A DNA stretch of 48,027 nt from Nocardia asiatica NBRC 100129 (GCF_000308415.1 NZ_BAFS01000467.1:1-48027); one strand, 5' to 3'; shown: positions 1-8,599, counted from the first letter of the stretch. A program made the numbers and translations. The notes: generated by a model from the sequence alone, not told the origin.

Positions 1-639
1 GAACCGCCGCAGCACCCGCGCCACGCCAGCCGAATGCCCGCCGGTGCCGACCGCGCACACCAGCACATCGACCCCACCGAGTTGCTCGATCAACTCGATC
101 GCCAGCGCTTCGTAGCCGGCGACGTTGTCCGGATTGTGGTACTGGTCCGGGCACCACGCATCGGGCTCGTGCTCGAGCAGCTGCGCGACCCGAGCGCGGC
201 GCGCCTGCTGCCAGCCGCCGCTGGCGTGAGGTTCGGTCACTATGTCGACGCGCGTTCCATAGGCCGCGAGCATTCGAGCGATGACCGGCTCCAGCCCAGG
301 GTCGGTGACGACAGTGACCGGATGGTGGTAGGTCATTCCCGCCAGCGCCAAACCCATGCCGAGGGTGCCGCTGGTGGATTCGATGATGCGCGCTCCGGGC
401 ACCAGATCGCCGCGTTCTCGCGCTCGCCGCACCATGTGCAAGGCGGGGCGGTCCTTCATGCCGCCCGGATTGAACCCCTCGAGTTTGGCCCAGAACCCGC
501 GGCCCGCGGGTGCCAGCGGCGCGCCGACCCACAACACCGGAGTGTTACCGACCAGCGCGTGCGGCTGGCGGGTCGCATCCGGCGCGACCCCCAGCGCCGC
601 AGGAACCTCGGCACGCCTGCCGAGCACAACGTTGTCCAT
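1..639 (-). CDS. cysK2: PLP-dependent cysteine synthase family protein, CysK2-like (3' end off the window)
   Basis: Fold-type II PLP enzyme. Mycobacterial CysK2 makes S-sulfocysteine from O-phosphoserine and thiosulfate; that exact reaction is inferred here. The 213 visible codons start at ATG 639 and run off the left edge. Seen: the PLP lysine in GGMKDRPALH (about residue 70), an ESTSGTLG loop where ordinary CysK has a TSGNTG-type loop, and the glycine-rich AVGTGGHSAG phosphate-binding loop near the break. The SGTLG variant is what I recall for CysK2. The gene follows an lpqS-like gene on the same strand with about 100 bp between, matching the M. tuberculosis lpqS-cysK2 (Rv0847-Rv0848) order in the copper-responsive RicR regulon. 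Ordinary CysK or cystathionine beta-synthase-like enzymes are the alternatives. Confidence 0.8.
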   Translation of the reverse strand, partial: MDNVVLGRRAEVPAALGVAPDATRQPHALVGNTPVLWVGAPLAPAGRGFWAKLEGFNPGGMKDRPALHMVRRARERGDLVPGARIIESTSGTLGMGLALAGMTYHHPVTVVTDPGLEPVIARMLAAYGTRVDIVTEPHASGGWQQARRARVAQLLEHEPDAWCPDQYHNPDNVAGYEALAIELIEQLGGVDVLVCAVGTGGHSAGVARVLRRF

Positions 640-737
640 GACTGTCGCTTTCTGTATCGAGACCGCCCACAAGGGCGGAGCGTGCACGGGCAGCACACCG
701 GCCGACGGTGACGACACGTCGGCCTGGCGCTGACCGA

Positions 738-1181
738 TCAGCGTCGGGCGATACAGATGCGCGTCAGCAGGACTCTGCCGCTGACGATGGGCACGGCCGC
801 CACGGGCGGACCGCGCACTCCACCGGGACCGACCCGGTACACGGCCGCGACAACCATGCCCACGACCAGCACGTACAGGAGCAGTTGCAGCGGCACGAAA
901 CTTCCGCCACCTGCGGGTAGTGCAGGTGTGATGGCGCAATGGACGGCATGCGGCGCACCGTGGGGTCCTCCGGCATCGGCGAGGGCATGGGCCGTGCCGT
1001 CCACAGCCGCGGCCACCAGGGCGGTGATCGGCGTTGCGGCGTCATGGGTGTGCTGAGCGGCGCCATGGTGATGCTCATCGGCGTCGAGCAGCGTGCAGTG
1101 CATCAGCGGCGCCATCAGCAGCGCCGCCGCGAGCAGCGCCAGCGTCAAGCCACCGAGCCGCAACCAACCGAGAAGCTTCAC
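738..1181 (-). CDS. lpqS: LpqS-like His-rich membrane-associated protein
   Basis: 147 residues: an N-terminal hydrophobic segment (about residues 8-30) ending at a cysteine in PLMHCTLL, then a His-rich stretch (DEHHHGAAQHTH, HGAPHAVHC), a second hydrophobic segment (about 97-115), and the C-terminal motif LLTRICIARR. From memory, mycobacterial LpqS, a small copper-induced cell-envelope protein, ends in a very similar LLTRFCLARR, and its gene precedes cysK2 as here. The clustered His and Cys suit metal binding. The exact role of LpqS is not established. The ATG overlaps the stop of an upstream small frame (ATGA at 1178-1181), suggesting coupled translation. Possible role: copper handling in the envelope. 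Confidence 0.65.
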   Translation of the reverse strand: MKLLGWLRLGGLTLALLAAALLMAPLMHCTLLDADEHHHGAAQHTHDAATPITALVAAAVDGTAHALADAGGPHGAPHAVHCAITPALPAGGGSFVPLQLLLYVLVVGMVVAAVYRVGPGGVRGPPVAAVPIVSGRVLLTRICIARR

Positions 1182-1432
1182 AATAGGGCCATTCTAGCGA
1201 CAAGCTCGTGACCAGCGCTGCCGGCGTAGCCCATGTATCCGTACGCGGCAGATTCGCTGTCCGCGACGACGTCGCACGGCAGGTGTTCGTGCGGCAAGGC
1301 CCGCACAATGGGTGACATACTGCGCTGCTCAGTATGCAGGCCGCTCTCCTGACTACCGGGGATTTCCGCCACGTCGAGCGATAGGAGCTGAGCGGTGCTC
1401 TCGCACCGTGTAATCCAGCACACCACATACAT
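1178..1432 (-). CDS. possible small ORF upstream of lpqS-like gene
   Basis: An 84-codon frame whose TGA overlaps the lpqS-like ATG. No family is recognised. A shorter version could begin at ATG 1318 (MSPIVRALPHEHLPCDVV, 46 residues), which lies inside a 7+7 bp inverted repeat. The only support is the four-base overlap with the next gene and one His/Cys-containing stretch; codon use is not clearly coding in the first half. It may be a leader or no gene at all. Confidence 0.3.
   Translation of the reverse strand: MYVVCWITRCESTAQLLSLDVAEIPGSQESGLHTEQRSMSPIVRALPHEHLPCDVVADSESAAYGYMGYAGSAGHELVARMALL
1316..1336. promoter_or_regulatory. inverted repeat CATACTG-N7-CAGTATG
   Basis: Perfect 7-bp arms separated by 7 bases. 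The left arm contains the CAT complementary to the possible minus-strand start at 1318. It lies about 135 bp ahead of the lpqS-like gene. An operator for the lpqS-cysK2 transcript or a small mRNA hairpin are both possible. It does not look like a CsoR/RicR site. Confidence 0.4.
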
Positions 1433-1832
1433 ACGCGGGACTTCTCTGTCTTCAAGCTACTATCTGCGGGCGTACTCAGCTGAAGTCATGTGATCGACAC
1501 CATGGTCCCGGCGGAGCTCAGGATCGGCGACGCAGCACACTGTGCTTGAATCAGCACACCCGACGTGAGCATGCTCGGCCTACGGGCCACCACATGGCCC
1601 AGCTGACGTCGTTCCGCTATGCAGTTCACGTCTGGCAAACAACTGCGGACAACGCCGAACCAACGCGCTGCGTGGAGGGAGAGCAACCTCGGGTCCCACT
1701 TCGCAGCCGACCTGACCGGTCGGTGCCGGATCGGGTTCGGCGCTCGGCGTCGCGGTGATCTCGACCGAGACAAACCCGCCGTACCCGGGCGCGGCGACAG
1801 TAGGTCGGCACTTCGACGATGTCGACGTGCGA
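1433..1832. other. intergenic stretch without a recognised gene
   Basis: Lies between the minus-strand lpqS operon start and the 3' end of the MFS gene. Short open frames exist on both strands, but none shows a family signature, a ribosome binding site or convincing composition. It should contain the promoter for the lpqS-cysK2 genes; I could not place it. Confidence 0.5.
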
Positions 1833-1859
1833 CTGAGCCCGCCTTGATGACGGGCTCAG
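1833..1859. terminator. stem-loop downstream of MFS gene
   Basis: Perfect 9-bp stem CTGAGCCCG / CGGGCTCAG with a 9-base loop, 36 bp beyond the stop of the minus-strand MFS gene. There is no strong U-tract, which is common for actinobacterial terminators. Confidence 0.6.
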
Positions 1860-1894
1860 CCTCAGGTTTGCCGGTCTTCCGAGGTCGCGGGGTC

Positions 1895-3314
1895 TCAAGC
1901 GGCCTCGAGTACGGACTCCGGGGCCGGGGTGCGCATGGTCACCGCGGTGATCCCGGCGCCCGCCAGGGCGATGGCTGCCGCTCCGAGGAAGGCTGCGGAA
2001 AAACCGTTGGTGAGTTCGGGCAGATCACCGATTCGGTCGGCGCCGAACGCGGTGGCCACGGCGGTCATCGCCGCCAGTCCGATGGCGGAACCGACCTGGT
2101 AGCTGACGTTGACGAGGCCGGAGGCCAACCCGCCCTCTTCGGGACGCGCCGCGGAGATGGCTGTGCCGAGCGAAGGGATGAAGGCCAGCGACATACCGCC
2201 GGCGGCGACCAGTGAAGCGGGCAGCACGTCGATCCAGAAGTTGCCGGTCGGACGGACCAGCGACATGATGCCCAGGCCGAGTCCCAGTACCACCAGTCCG
2301 GTCACGATCATCGGCTTGGCGCCGAAACGCTGCATCGCCCGCGGTGCGAGCACCACCATGCCGAGCATGATCAGCGTGGTCATCGGTAGCAGAGCCGCGC
2401 CGGACGGGAAGGCGCTGTAACCGAGGACCTGCTGCAAATACAGGTTCAGGAAGAACCACATCGGTACCCACGCCGCGCCGAGTAGCAACTGAGCGACGTT
2501 GGCAGCGGCGAGATCGGGGGCGCGGAAGATGCCGAGCCGCATCAACGGTTGGCTCCGGCGGGACTGGATGACGACGAATCCGGCCAGCAGTGCGGCCGCG
2601 ACGGCGAGCACTCCCCACGTTCGCACCGAAACCCAGCCGACTTCCGGGGCACGGACGATTCCGTAAACCGCTGCGGCTAGACCGGCGGTGACGGTGGTCG
2701 CGCCGAGGAGATCCACGGATCCGGACGTCGCCGCGGCGTTGGGCATCAGCACCGGCACGGCGATCAGCGCCAGGATCGCGATGGGGACATTGATGTAGAA
2801 GACCCAGGGCCAGCTGATGTACTCGGTGATGACGCCACCGAGGAACACGCCCGCCGTGCCACCCGCCGGCGCCGCCGCACCGTAGATCGCCAGCGCCTTC
2901 GTCAACTCCTGTGGCGAGGAGCCGAACAGCATCATCAACAGGGTCAGCGCCGACGGTGCGATCCAGAGCCGCGCCGCCGCCCTGGATCGCTCGGCCTGCG
3001 AGCTCGATGCCGACACTGCCCGCGGCACCCGCGATCACCGAACCGGCCAACAGCACCAGCCACCCCGCACCGAACACGCGACGGGCTCCGAACAGATCGG
3101 ACAACCGGCCGCCGAGCAGCAGCAGGCCACCGAAGGCGACGACGTAGGCGTTGAACACCCAGCTCAGATTCTCCTGGGAGAAGCCCAGTTCGGCCTGCAT
3201 CTTCGGCAGTGCGATGCCGATGATCGAGGTGTCCATGATGACCATGAATTGCGCGGCGGCGATCACCGCCAGTGCCGACCACTTTCGCGTAGTCGGCGCA
3301 GTCTGCGTAGACAT
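1895..3314 (-). pseudogene. DHA2-type MFS drug/metal exporter, frameshifted
   Basis: A 14-helix EmrB/QacA-like proton antiporter. The 5' part starts at ATG 3314 (MSTQTAPTTRKWSALAV) and carries helix 1 with MDTSIIGIALP (motif D1-like) and motif A-like GGRLSDLFGARR. After AGRAIQGGGAAL the family sequence IAPSALTLLMML continues in another frame to the stop at 1895. One extra base around 2963-2964 (CTGGATC where CTGATC would keep frame) explains the break. Joined, the protein would be about 472 residues, normal for the family. A CsoR-like palindrome lies 32 bp upstream of the start, so metal-responsive expression is likely. Either a natural inactivating frameshift or a one-base sequence error. 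Confidence 0.8.
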
Positions 3315-3346
3315 TTCGATTCAGTCCTTCCGGAATGTTCGGACAA

Positions 3347-3370
3347 AATACCCTACCCCCCTAGGGTATT
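3347..3370. promoter_or_regulatory. CsoR-type operator upstream of MFS gene
   Basis: Palindrome AATACCCTA-N6-TAGGGTATT with a C-only spacer, 32 bp ahead of ATG 3314. CsoR/RicR-family copper repressors bind G/C-run palindromes of the form ATACCC...GGGTAT; assignment to this family is from knowledge of those sites. A similar site stands at 5919. Confidence 0.7.
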
Positions 3371-3530
3371 GCAAGGTCAAGCGGTGGTTGCTGCCTGACA
3401 CCGCTACTGCTGGGCGTACCCCAGGCAGTGGCGGAGGTGGCGCACGAGATGTTCTCGCCGCGGGCCGCGGGCATCGCACCGGCATCCCATCCCTGACGAG
3501 AAGAAGCCTCTGCATGAGGGGTTTCGATCC

Positions 3531-4910
3531 CTATGCCGCCGCTACCGTTTGCTGTTGCCGCTCTACTCGTGTCGGCCAGCGCTGGTGGTCGGCGTCGATG
3601 ACGAATGGGTGGGTGTGCTGGTAGAAGCGTTCGTTCACACGCACGGCGTCGGCCAGCCGGATCGGGTCGATGGTGCCGACCTCGTGCAGGTGGGTCAACG
3701 TTTCGGGATCGTGGCGGGGCCACGTACGCAGCGCGATCGTGATGCCGACGCTCGCGATGACGCCCAGCGTCGCCCAAGTGACGGTGAAACCGGCGGTGAT
3801 GGTGAGCCAACCGGCAATGGGGTAGGCGATCAGCCAGGCCAGGTGTGACAGCGAGAACTGGGCGGCGAACAGAGCGGGGCGGTCGGCGGGCTGCGACGAG
3901 CGCCGCAGCACCTGCCCGGTCGGGGTGAGCACTGCCGCGGTGCCCGCGCCCACCAGCGCCCATACCGTGATAGCCGCACCCCAGCGCCAATCGCCCACTG
4001 CGGCGGTCGACAGGGCGATGGCCGCGCCGAGTCCGACGAGCAGGGTGGCCGCGCCGGTCAGCATCACACTCCGCGCATCGAGCCGGTCGAGTACCCGGGG
4101 CAGCGACAGCGCGACCAGCATCGTGCCGAAACCATTGGCGGCCAGCAGCATCGCCACTCCGGATTGGGTGCCGCCGAGAGTGTCGCGCACGTAGTTCACG
4201 GTGTTGACCATGATCACCGAGCCCGCGGCGGCGACCACCAGGTTCAGGCCGAGCAGTCCGCGCAGTCGCGGTGTGGCGGCGAAGATTCGCATGCCTACCG
4301 TGATCCGGTCGCGGAAGCTGCCCGACGTCGTCGCGCCGGCTTCGGGAATGCGGGTCGTGACCACCAGCGCCGCCGAGACGGCGAATCCGATCGCGGTGCC
4401 GACGAACAGCCAGTGGAAGCTGATCACGGCCAGTGCCGCCGCGGCCAGCATCGGGCTGAGCAATGTCTCCATGGTCGCGGCCAGTTGCGCGGCCGACAGT
4501 GCCCGGGTGTATTCGCGCTCGTCGGGCAGGATATCGGGGATGATCGCCTGATAGGTGGGGGTGAACGCGGCTGAGGCCGTCTGCAACACCGCGATCAGCA
4601 CGTAGATCTGCCACACCTGGCCGATGAACGGCAATCCCAGCACTACGGCTGCCCGTATGCCATTGAGTCCTACCAGCAACGAACGGCGTGGGAAGCGGTC
4701 GGCGTACGCGGCCACGACCGGCGCGACAGTGACGTAGACGAGCATTTTGATGGTCAGCGCGGTGCCGAGCACGGCGGCCGCGTCGGCGCCGGCGAGTTCG
4801 TAGGCGAGTAGTCCCAGGGCGACGGTGGTCAATCCGGTCCCGAAGAGTGCCGATACCTGGGCGATGAAAAGTCGCAGATAGTCCCGGTGGGCGAACAATG
4901 AGTTGATCAT
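3531..4910 (-). CDS. MFS transporter (MFS_3, enterobactin-exporter-like fold)
   Basis: 459 residues, about 12 hydrophobic segments, beginning INSLFAHRDYLRLFIAQVSALFGTGL, typical of single-gene MFS_3 transporters, with the cytoplasmic-loop motif AAYADRFPRRSLLVG after helix 2. I chose ATG 4910 because AGGAAG lies 8 bases ahead; an in-frame GTG at 4919 would sit on that site. The C-terminal tail (about 50 residues) is hydrophilic with several His (HLHEVGTIDP, FYQHTHPF), unusual for the family and compatible with metal contact. It lies 114 bp downstream of the His-rich protein gene on the same strand and may share its CsoR-type promoter. Substrate not determinable from sequence; a metal or metallophore is a guess from context. 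Confidence 0.8.
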   Translation of the reverse strand: MINSLFAHRDYLRLFIAQVSALFGTGLTTVALGLLAYELAGADAAAVLGTALTIKMLVYVTVAPVVAAYADRFPRRSLLVGLNGIRAAVVLGLPFIGQVWQIYVLIAVLQTASAAFTPTYQAIIPDILPDEREYTRALSAAQLAATMETLLSPMLAAAALAVISFHWLFVGTAIGFAVSAALVVTTRIPEAGATTSGSFRDRITVGMRIFAATPRLRGLLGLNLVVAAAGSVIMVNTVNYVRDTLGGTQSGVAMLLAANGFGTMLVALSLPRVLDRLDARSVMLTGAATLLVGLGAAIALSTAAVGDWRWGAAITVWALVGAGTAAVLTPTGQVLRRSSQPADRPALFAAQFSLSHLAWLIAYPIAGWLTITAGFTVTWATLGVIASVGITIALRTWPRHDPETLTHLHEVGTIDPIRLADAVRVNERFYQHTHPFVIDADHQRWPTRVERQQQTVAAA

Positions 4911-5024
4911 GAGAAACACTTCCTGGATCTGGTTCGGGTGGGTCGCGGGTACCGGGACAGTGGCACGCGCACATGGTGGCTCCCCTTCGATGAATGGTCG
5001 GAATATGTTCCAGCTCGGTAAGTT

Positions 5025-5876
5025 TCAGTGTCGAGCGGTGATTGTCGGCAGCGTGAAGGCGGCGGTACGTACGACATCACCGTGCTGGAAATCCAAGAAC
5101 AGGCGGTACGTCCCCGGTCCCGGTACGGCGGTGTGGAAGGTGATGTCCGGGCCGGGCGCGGTCGTTCCGTCACCAGGTTCGCCGTTCGGGTGGACGTGGA
5201 CGTAGGCCAAGTCGCCCGCGCGGACAATCACCAAGTGGCCGTAGGCGGCCAGGTACGGCTGCAGGTCGGCAACCGGTCGGCCGTCTTTGCGCACGGTCAG
5301 GGTCAGCAGCCGGCCTGCGCCGGGAACCAGGTCACCGTCCAGGGTCACCTCGTAGCCGTCCACTATCGCGGTGCGCGTCGCCTCCGGCGTGGGGTGCGGT
5401 TCGTACGCTCCCGCGACAGCGAGATCCGCCCCGAGGGTGATCGTCTTACCGAGTGCGCGTGGGGCGATGTCGGTGAAGACGCGGTAGGCGCCCGCCGCGG
5501 GGATGTCCAGTCGTACGGTCCAGGTTCCGTCCGCGGCGAGTTCGGGATGCACGTGCCAGAAACCGGTCAACTCGCGCTGCACGACAATCAGATGCAATTC
5601 GCGGTCGTGGATGGGGGCGTACTCGGTGACCGGCGCGCCGTCCGGCCCGAGGATCTGGAACCGGAAGTCGACCTCACCCGGGCGCACGACCGGCTCCGCG
5701 AGCGCCAGGGTGTAACCATCCTGCGTGATCTGCAGCCCTCCCGGCAGTCCTCCGTCGTGCGCTCCGTGCTGTGCATCACCCGCGTGAGCGGCGTGTGCCG
5801 CATGCTGAGCATGCGCGCCGTGCGTTGCGTGGTGGCCGTGCACGCCGTGGTCATTGGTGTGGGTCTGCGTGGTCAT
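5025..5876 (-). CDS. His-rich N-terminus protein, probable heavy-metal binding
   Basis: 283 residues. The first 45 are extremely rich in His and Ala (HGVHGHHATHGAHAQH and similar), an apparent metal-binding tail. Two beta-sandwich-like repeats follow, each with a His-containing signature: HLIVVQRELTGFWHVHPEL near residue 115 and HLVIVRAGDLAYVHVHPNG near residue 240. The repeated H...HVHP pattern suggests an internal duplication with a conserved metal site. No signal peptide or membrane helix is evident. Start ATG 5876 has GAAAGG upstream and the CsoR-type palindrome 42 bp ahead, so copper-type induction is likely. The MFS gene follows. Inferred role: binding or delivery of copper or another soft metal. 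An in-frame ATG at 6014 is possible but would place the operator inside the gene. Confidence 0.75.
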   Translation of the reverse strand: MTTQTHTNDHGVHGHHATHGAHAQHAAHAAHAGDAQHGAHDGGLPGGLQITQDGYTLALAEPVVRPGEVDFRFQILGPDGAPVTEYAPIHDRELHLIVVQRELTGFWHVHPELAADGTWTVRLDIPAAGAYRVFTDIAPRALGKTITLGADLAVAGAYEPHPTPEATRTAIVDGYEVTLDGDLVPGAGRLLTLTVRKDGRPVADLQPYLAAYGHLVIVRAGDLAYVHVHPNGEPGDGTTAPGPDITFHTAVPGPGTYRLFLDFQHGDVVRTAAFTLPTITARH

Positions 5877-5918
5877 TGCCCCAGCCCTTTCTGATTTGTT
5901 CTTCCGACACGGAGAACA

Positions 5919-5937
5919 TATACCCCCAGGGGGTATA
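5919..5937. promoter_or_regulatory. CsoR-type operator, near-perfect palindrome
   Basis: TATACCCCCAGGGGGTATA: 9-bp arms around one base, 42 bp upstream of the His-rich protein start. This matches the G/C-rich operators of CsoR-family metal sensors better than any other family I know. It is probably the main control site for the 5876-3531 transcript. Confidence 0.8.
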
Positions 5938-6378
5938 CTGGCAACGCGAGCAAGTGTGACACGCCTCACCCGCAAGCCGGCCCCACGCCCGAGGGCGTCG
6001 CTGTCGGCGGGCATTGCCGTGGCATAGACCGCAACGAGGTCGCCGTACGCCTCGGAGAGGGGCGACGACGTTGTAATCGCGATCCGCGGCGGTATCCCGG
6101 GCGCTGAACCGCGCCGGATTCAGGACAACAGCCGCTTCCGCATCACCGACAGCAGCGGAAGCCAACGGGCCGGCCCGGCAGCCACTGGATCAGCGCTCGC
6201 TCCCAATCGCAGGCACCGATACCCGTGTCCTGCCCTGGACCAGGTTCCGCCGCGCACCTGGCACGACTTCAGCAACGCACTATCGACTTGTCCGGCCCGA
6301 GTGAACTCTTCGAAGGAGCGGCTGCCGACGTGGTCTGCGAAATGTTGGTGTAGCTCGCCTGGTAGCGGGTTTTCGGGT
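5938..6378. other. intergenic stretch without a recognised gene
   Basis: About 440 bases between the metal-operon promoter and the end of an AraC gene. Open frames on the minus strand contain coding-like pieces (for example MASAAVGDAEAAVVLNP near 6165) but no family match, and frames change repeatedly. It could be a decayed gene; nothing firm can be said. Confidence 0.4.
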
Positions 6379-7488
6379 CTATCGTTCGGATTCGGCGGCG
6401 TGTGTGACTGCGGGAGTCGCGGAGCCGCTCGATCGTCCTGCGTTCCGATCCGGTGGTTGCACTGGCCGGTTCTTCCTCCGGTATCGACCTGGCGGGTGGC
6501 CGAATTCGGTTTTGAACGCGTGGGCGAACGCGAATTCGGATGCATAGCCGGCATCTCGGGCGATGACCGTCAGCGGAGTGTCGGTGTCGCGCAGTTGCCG
6601 GGCCGCGAGGGTCATGCGCCACCAGGTGAGGTAGGCGATGGGTGGTCGGCCGATCAGTTCGGTGAATCGGCGGGCGAAGCCGGCCCGGGAAATCCCGGCG
6701 TGAGCGGCGAGTTCGGCGACGGTCCAGCCGTGTCCGGGCGAGCCGTGGATCGCAGAGAGCGCCGCGGCGATGGCTGGGTCGTGTAGCGCGGCCGACCACC
6801 CGCTGTCGGCTCGGCGGTCGAGCCAGCGGCGCAGGATGTGCAGCAGCAGGGCATCCAGCAGCGAGCGGAGCATGGCATCGTGTCCCGGCCGGTCGACGGT
6901 GAGTTCGCCGTCGAGCAGGTCGACAATCGCCCCGACAGGGGTGTGGCGAGTTTCCGGGGCGGGCAGGTGAATGACCGCGGGCAGATCGGCGAGCATCGGG
7001 TGGGACCGGCTTCGATCGAGAAGGTAGGCACCACATAGCAGCACGGTCTCCGAGCGCGGTTCGGACGGGGGGTCCGGTCGGGACGGTCGCGGGTTGACCC
7101 GGCGCAGTGAGGTAGCAGCGGGACGAAGTGGTGTGGCCGGATCGTCGGCCAGCCCGTGGGTGCTTCCTCCCGGGAGCAGGACGATGTCGCCCGGCCGCAG
7201 CGCGATCGGGTCGGCGGCCGGGGGCAGGAACCAGCAGGTGCCTGCAAGGACCACATGGAATCCTGCGGCATCGAAGGCGGGAAACTGCCAGCCGAACGGT
7301 GCGTAGTGGCTGACCCGGCCGGAATGAGGCTCGCCGATCCGCATAGCGGCCACCACGTCAGAAAGAGGATCCACCCCATCGAAAATATCAAATGATGCTT
7401 CGACGGAGACGATTTCGTATAGATCTTGGATTCTGACGCATTGAACGTCGCGGATTGTTGGCTTTAGGCTCGAATCGCTGCTGATCAT
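6379..7488 (-). CDS. AraC family regulator with N-terminal cupin
   Basis: Up to 369 residues. The N-terminal half is a cupin sensor domain (GWQFPAFDAAGFHVVLAGTCWFLP, then LRPGDIVLLPGGSTHGL). The C-terminal third has two AraC helix-turn-helix units: WTVAELAAHAGISRAGFARRFTELIG and LTVIARDAGYASEFAFAHAFKTEFGHPPGRYR. This architecture is the AraC/cupin_6 group, which often controls a neighbouring oxidoreductase; here the saccharopine-dehydrogenase-like gene is divergent, 32 bp away. The first 38 codons lie in A+T-richer sequence resembling a promoter (TTTGATATTTTC), so GTG 7374 just before DPLSDVVAAMRIG, a common beginning of this group, may be the true start. Confidence 0.85.
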   Translation of the reverse strand: MISSDSSLKPTIRDVQCVRIQDLYEIVSVEASFDIFDGVDPLSDVVAAMRIGEPHSGRVSHYAPFGWQFPAFDAAGFHVVLAGTCWFLPPAADPIALRPGDIVLLPGGSTHGLADDPATPLRPAATSLRRVNPRPSRPDPPSEPRSETVLLCGAYLLDRSRSHPMLADLPAVIHLPAPETRHTPVGAIVDLLDGELTVDRPGHDAMLRSLLDALLLHILRRWLDRRADSGWSAALHDPAIAAALSAIHGSPGHGWTVAELAAHAGISRAGFARRFTELIGRPPIAYLTWWRMTLAARQLRDTDTPLTVIARDAGYASEFAFAHAFKTEFGHPPGRYRRKNRPVQPPDRNAGRSSGSATPAVTHAAESER

Positions 7489-7520
7489 GCAGCGGAATCA
7501 TTCAGCCACAGGAGTTGAAC

Positions 7521-8567
7521 ATGCTCGTCACCGTCTACGGCGCCAACGGCTATCAGGGCAAGCTCATCCTTGCCGAGTTGTCCCGCCATGGCATCGAGGT
7601 CCGGCTCGTCGGCCGAGATCGGACGCGGCTGGAATCCGCAGCCGCGGATGTCGGAATTTCCGACGCCGATCTTCGGGTGGCCGGTCTCGACGACCGCGCC
7701 GCTCTCGTTGCCGCTTCGGCGGGTAGCGATGTCGTCATCAACTGTGCGGGACCGTTCACCACCTCCGGCGCGGTGGTGGTCGATGCCGCGATCGCCGCGG
7801 GCGCCCACTACGTCGACACCGCGGGCGAGCAACAGTACGTGAAGGACGTCTTCGATTCCTTCCACGGTGACGCCGAGCGAGCGGGTGTCACGGTCGTGCC
7901 GGCGGTCAACGACGGCTGTCTGCCGGGCGACCTGCTCGCGCACTTGATCGCCGAACGGACCGGGCCGCTGGCGGAGATCACCGTCAGCCACTTCATCACC
8001 GGTGCTGCCGGTCTTTCACGCGGATCGCTGCGCTCGGCGCTGGCGACGATGGACGCGATGCGGTCGGGCGGGCTGAGCTATGACGAGGGTGCCTGGCGCA
8101 GCGGCATTCCGGCCCGGCGCGATCGAATCACTCTGCCCGACGGCCGATCCGTCGCGATGGCTGCGCTGCCGACGTGCGAGGTAGTCACCATCCCCCGTCA
8201 CGTGCAGGTCGATCATGTCGAAAGCCTGCTGGAGGCAACCTTGAAGGCCAGCCTCGAAACACCTATCACGCCGGATTTGATCGCAAAGCTTCCCGCAGGC
8301 CCGACCGAGCACGAACGCGCCGCGCAGCGATTCACCTACCTGCTCGACGCCGTGGACCACCAGGGGCAGCAGACACGGGGAGTCATCCGAGGCCGAGACA
8401 CCTACGGAACCACCGCGGTCGCCGCGGTCGAAGCAGCCCGGCGATTGGCGGAGGGCGACACTACCGCGGGAGTGCGCACCCCGGCGCAAGCATTCGATCC
8501 CGCCGACTTCCTCGACACCCTCTCCGGCTACGACCTCAGCTGGACCATCGAGGCGATCCCGAGGTGA
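7521..8567 (+). CDS. NAD(P)-binding protein, saccharopine dehydrogenase-like
   Basis: 348 residues. An N-terminal Rossmann fold with VTVYGANGYQGKLILAEL (residues 3-20) and LVGRDRTRLESAA, followed by VVINCAGPFTTSGAVVVDAAI and HYVDTAGEQQYV, is the pattern of the saccharopine dehydrogenase NADP-binding family. In actinobacteria such proteins include trans-acting enoyl reductase-like and uncharacterised oxidoreductases; the substrate is unknown. Start ATG 7521 has AGGAG six bases ahead; a TTG six bases earlier is less likely. The gene is divergent from the AraC/cupin regulator and ends inside a strong hairpin. Confidence 0.85.
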   Translation: MLVTVYGANGYQGKLILAELSRHGIEVRLVGRDRTRLESAAADVGISDADLRVAGLDDRAALVAASAGSDVVINCAGPFTTSGAVVVDAAIAAGAHYVDTAGEQQYVKDVFDSFHGDAERAGVTVVPAVNDGCLPGDLLAHLIAERTGPLAEITVSHFITGAAGLSRGSLRSALATMDAMRSGGLSYDEGAWRSGIPARRDRITLPDGRSVAMAALPTCEVVTIPRHVQVDHVESLLEATLKASLETPITPDLIAKLPAGPTEHERAAQRFTYLLDAVDHQGQQTRGVIRGRDTYGTTAVAAVEAARRLAEGDTTAGVRTPAQAFDPADFLDTLSGYDLSWTIEAIPR

Positions 8568-8599
8568 ACCCTCCCGGCCGAGCGCCGGGAGGGTTCACC
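8563..8599. terminator. bidirectional terminator hairpin
   Basis: Perfect 16-bp stem beginning GGTGAACCCTCCCGGC with a 5-base loop CGAGC. The left arm includes the stop codon of the upstream gene. It separates two convergent genes and can serve both. Confidence 0.9.

Noticed and set aside
34..711. 225-codon plus-strand frame at the left edge
   Set aside because: Antisense to the cysteine synthase, whose PLP and phosphate-loop motifs are clear on the minus strand.
1486..1773. 95-codon minus-strand frame
   Set aside because: Arg/Pro/Ser-rich with no ribosome site, domain or supporting neighbour.
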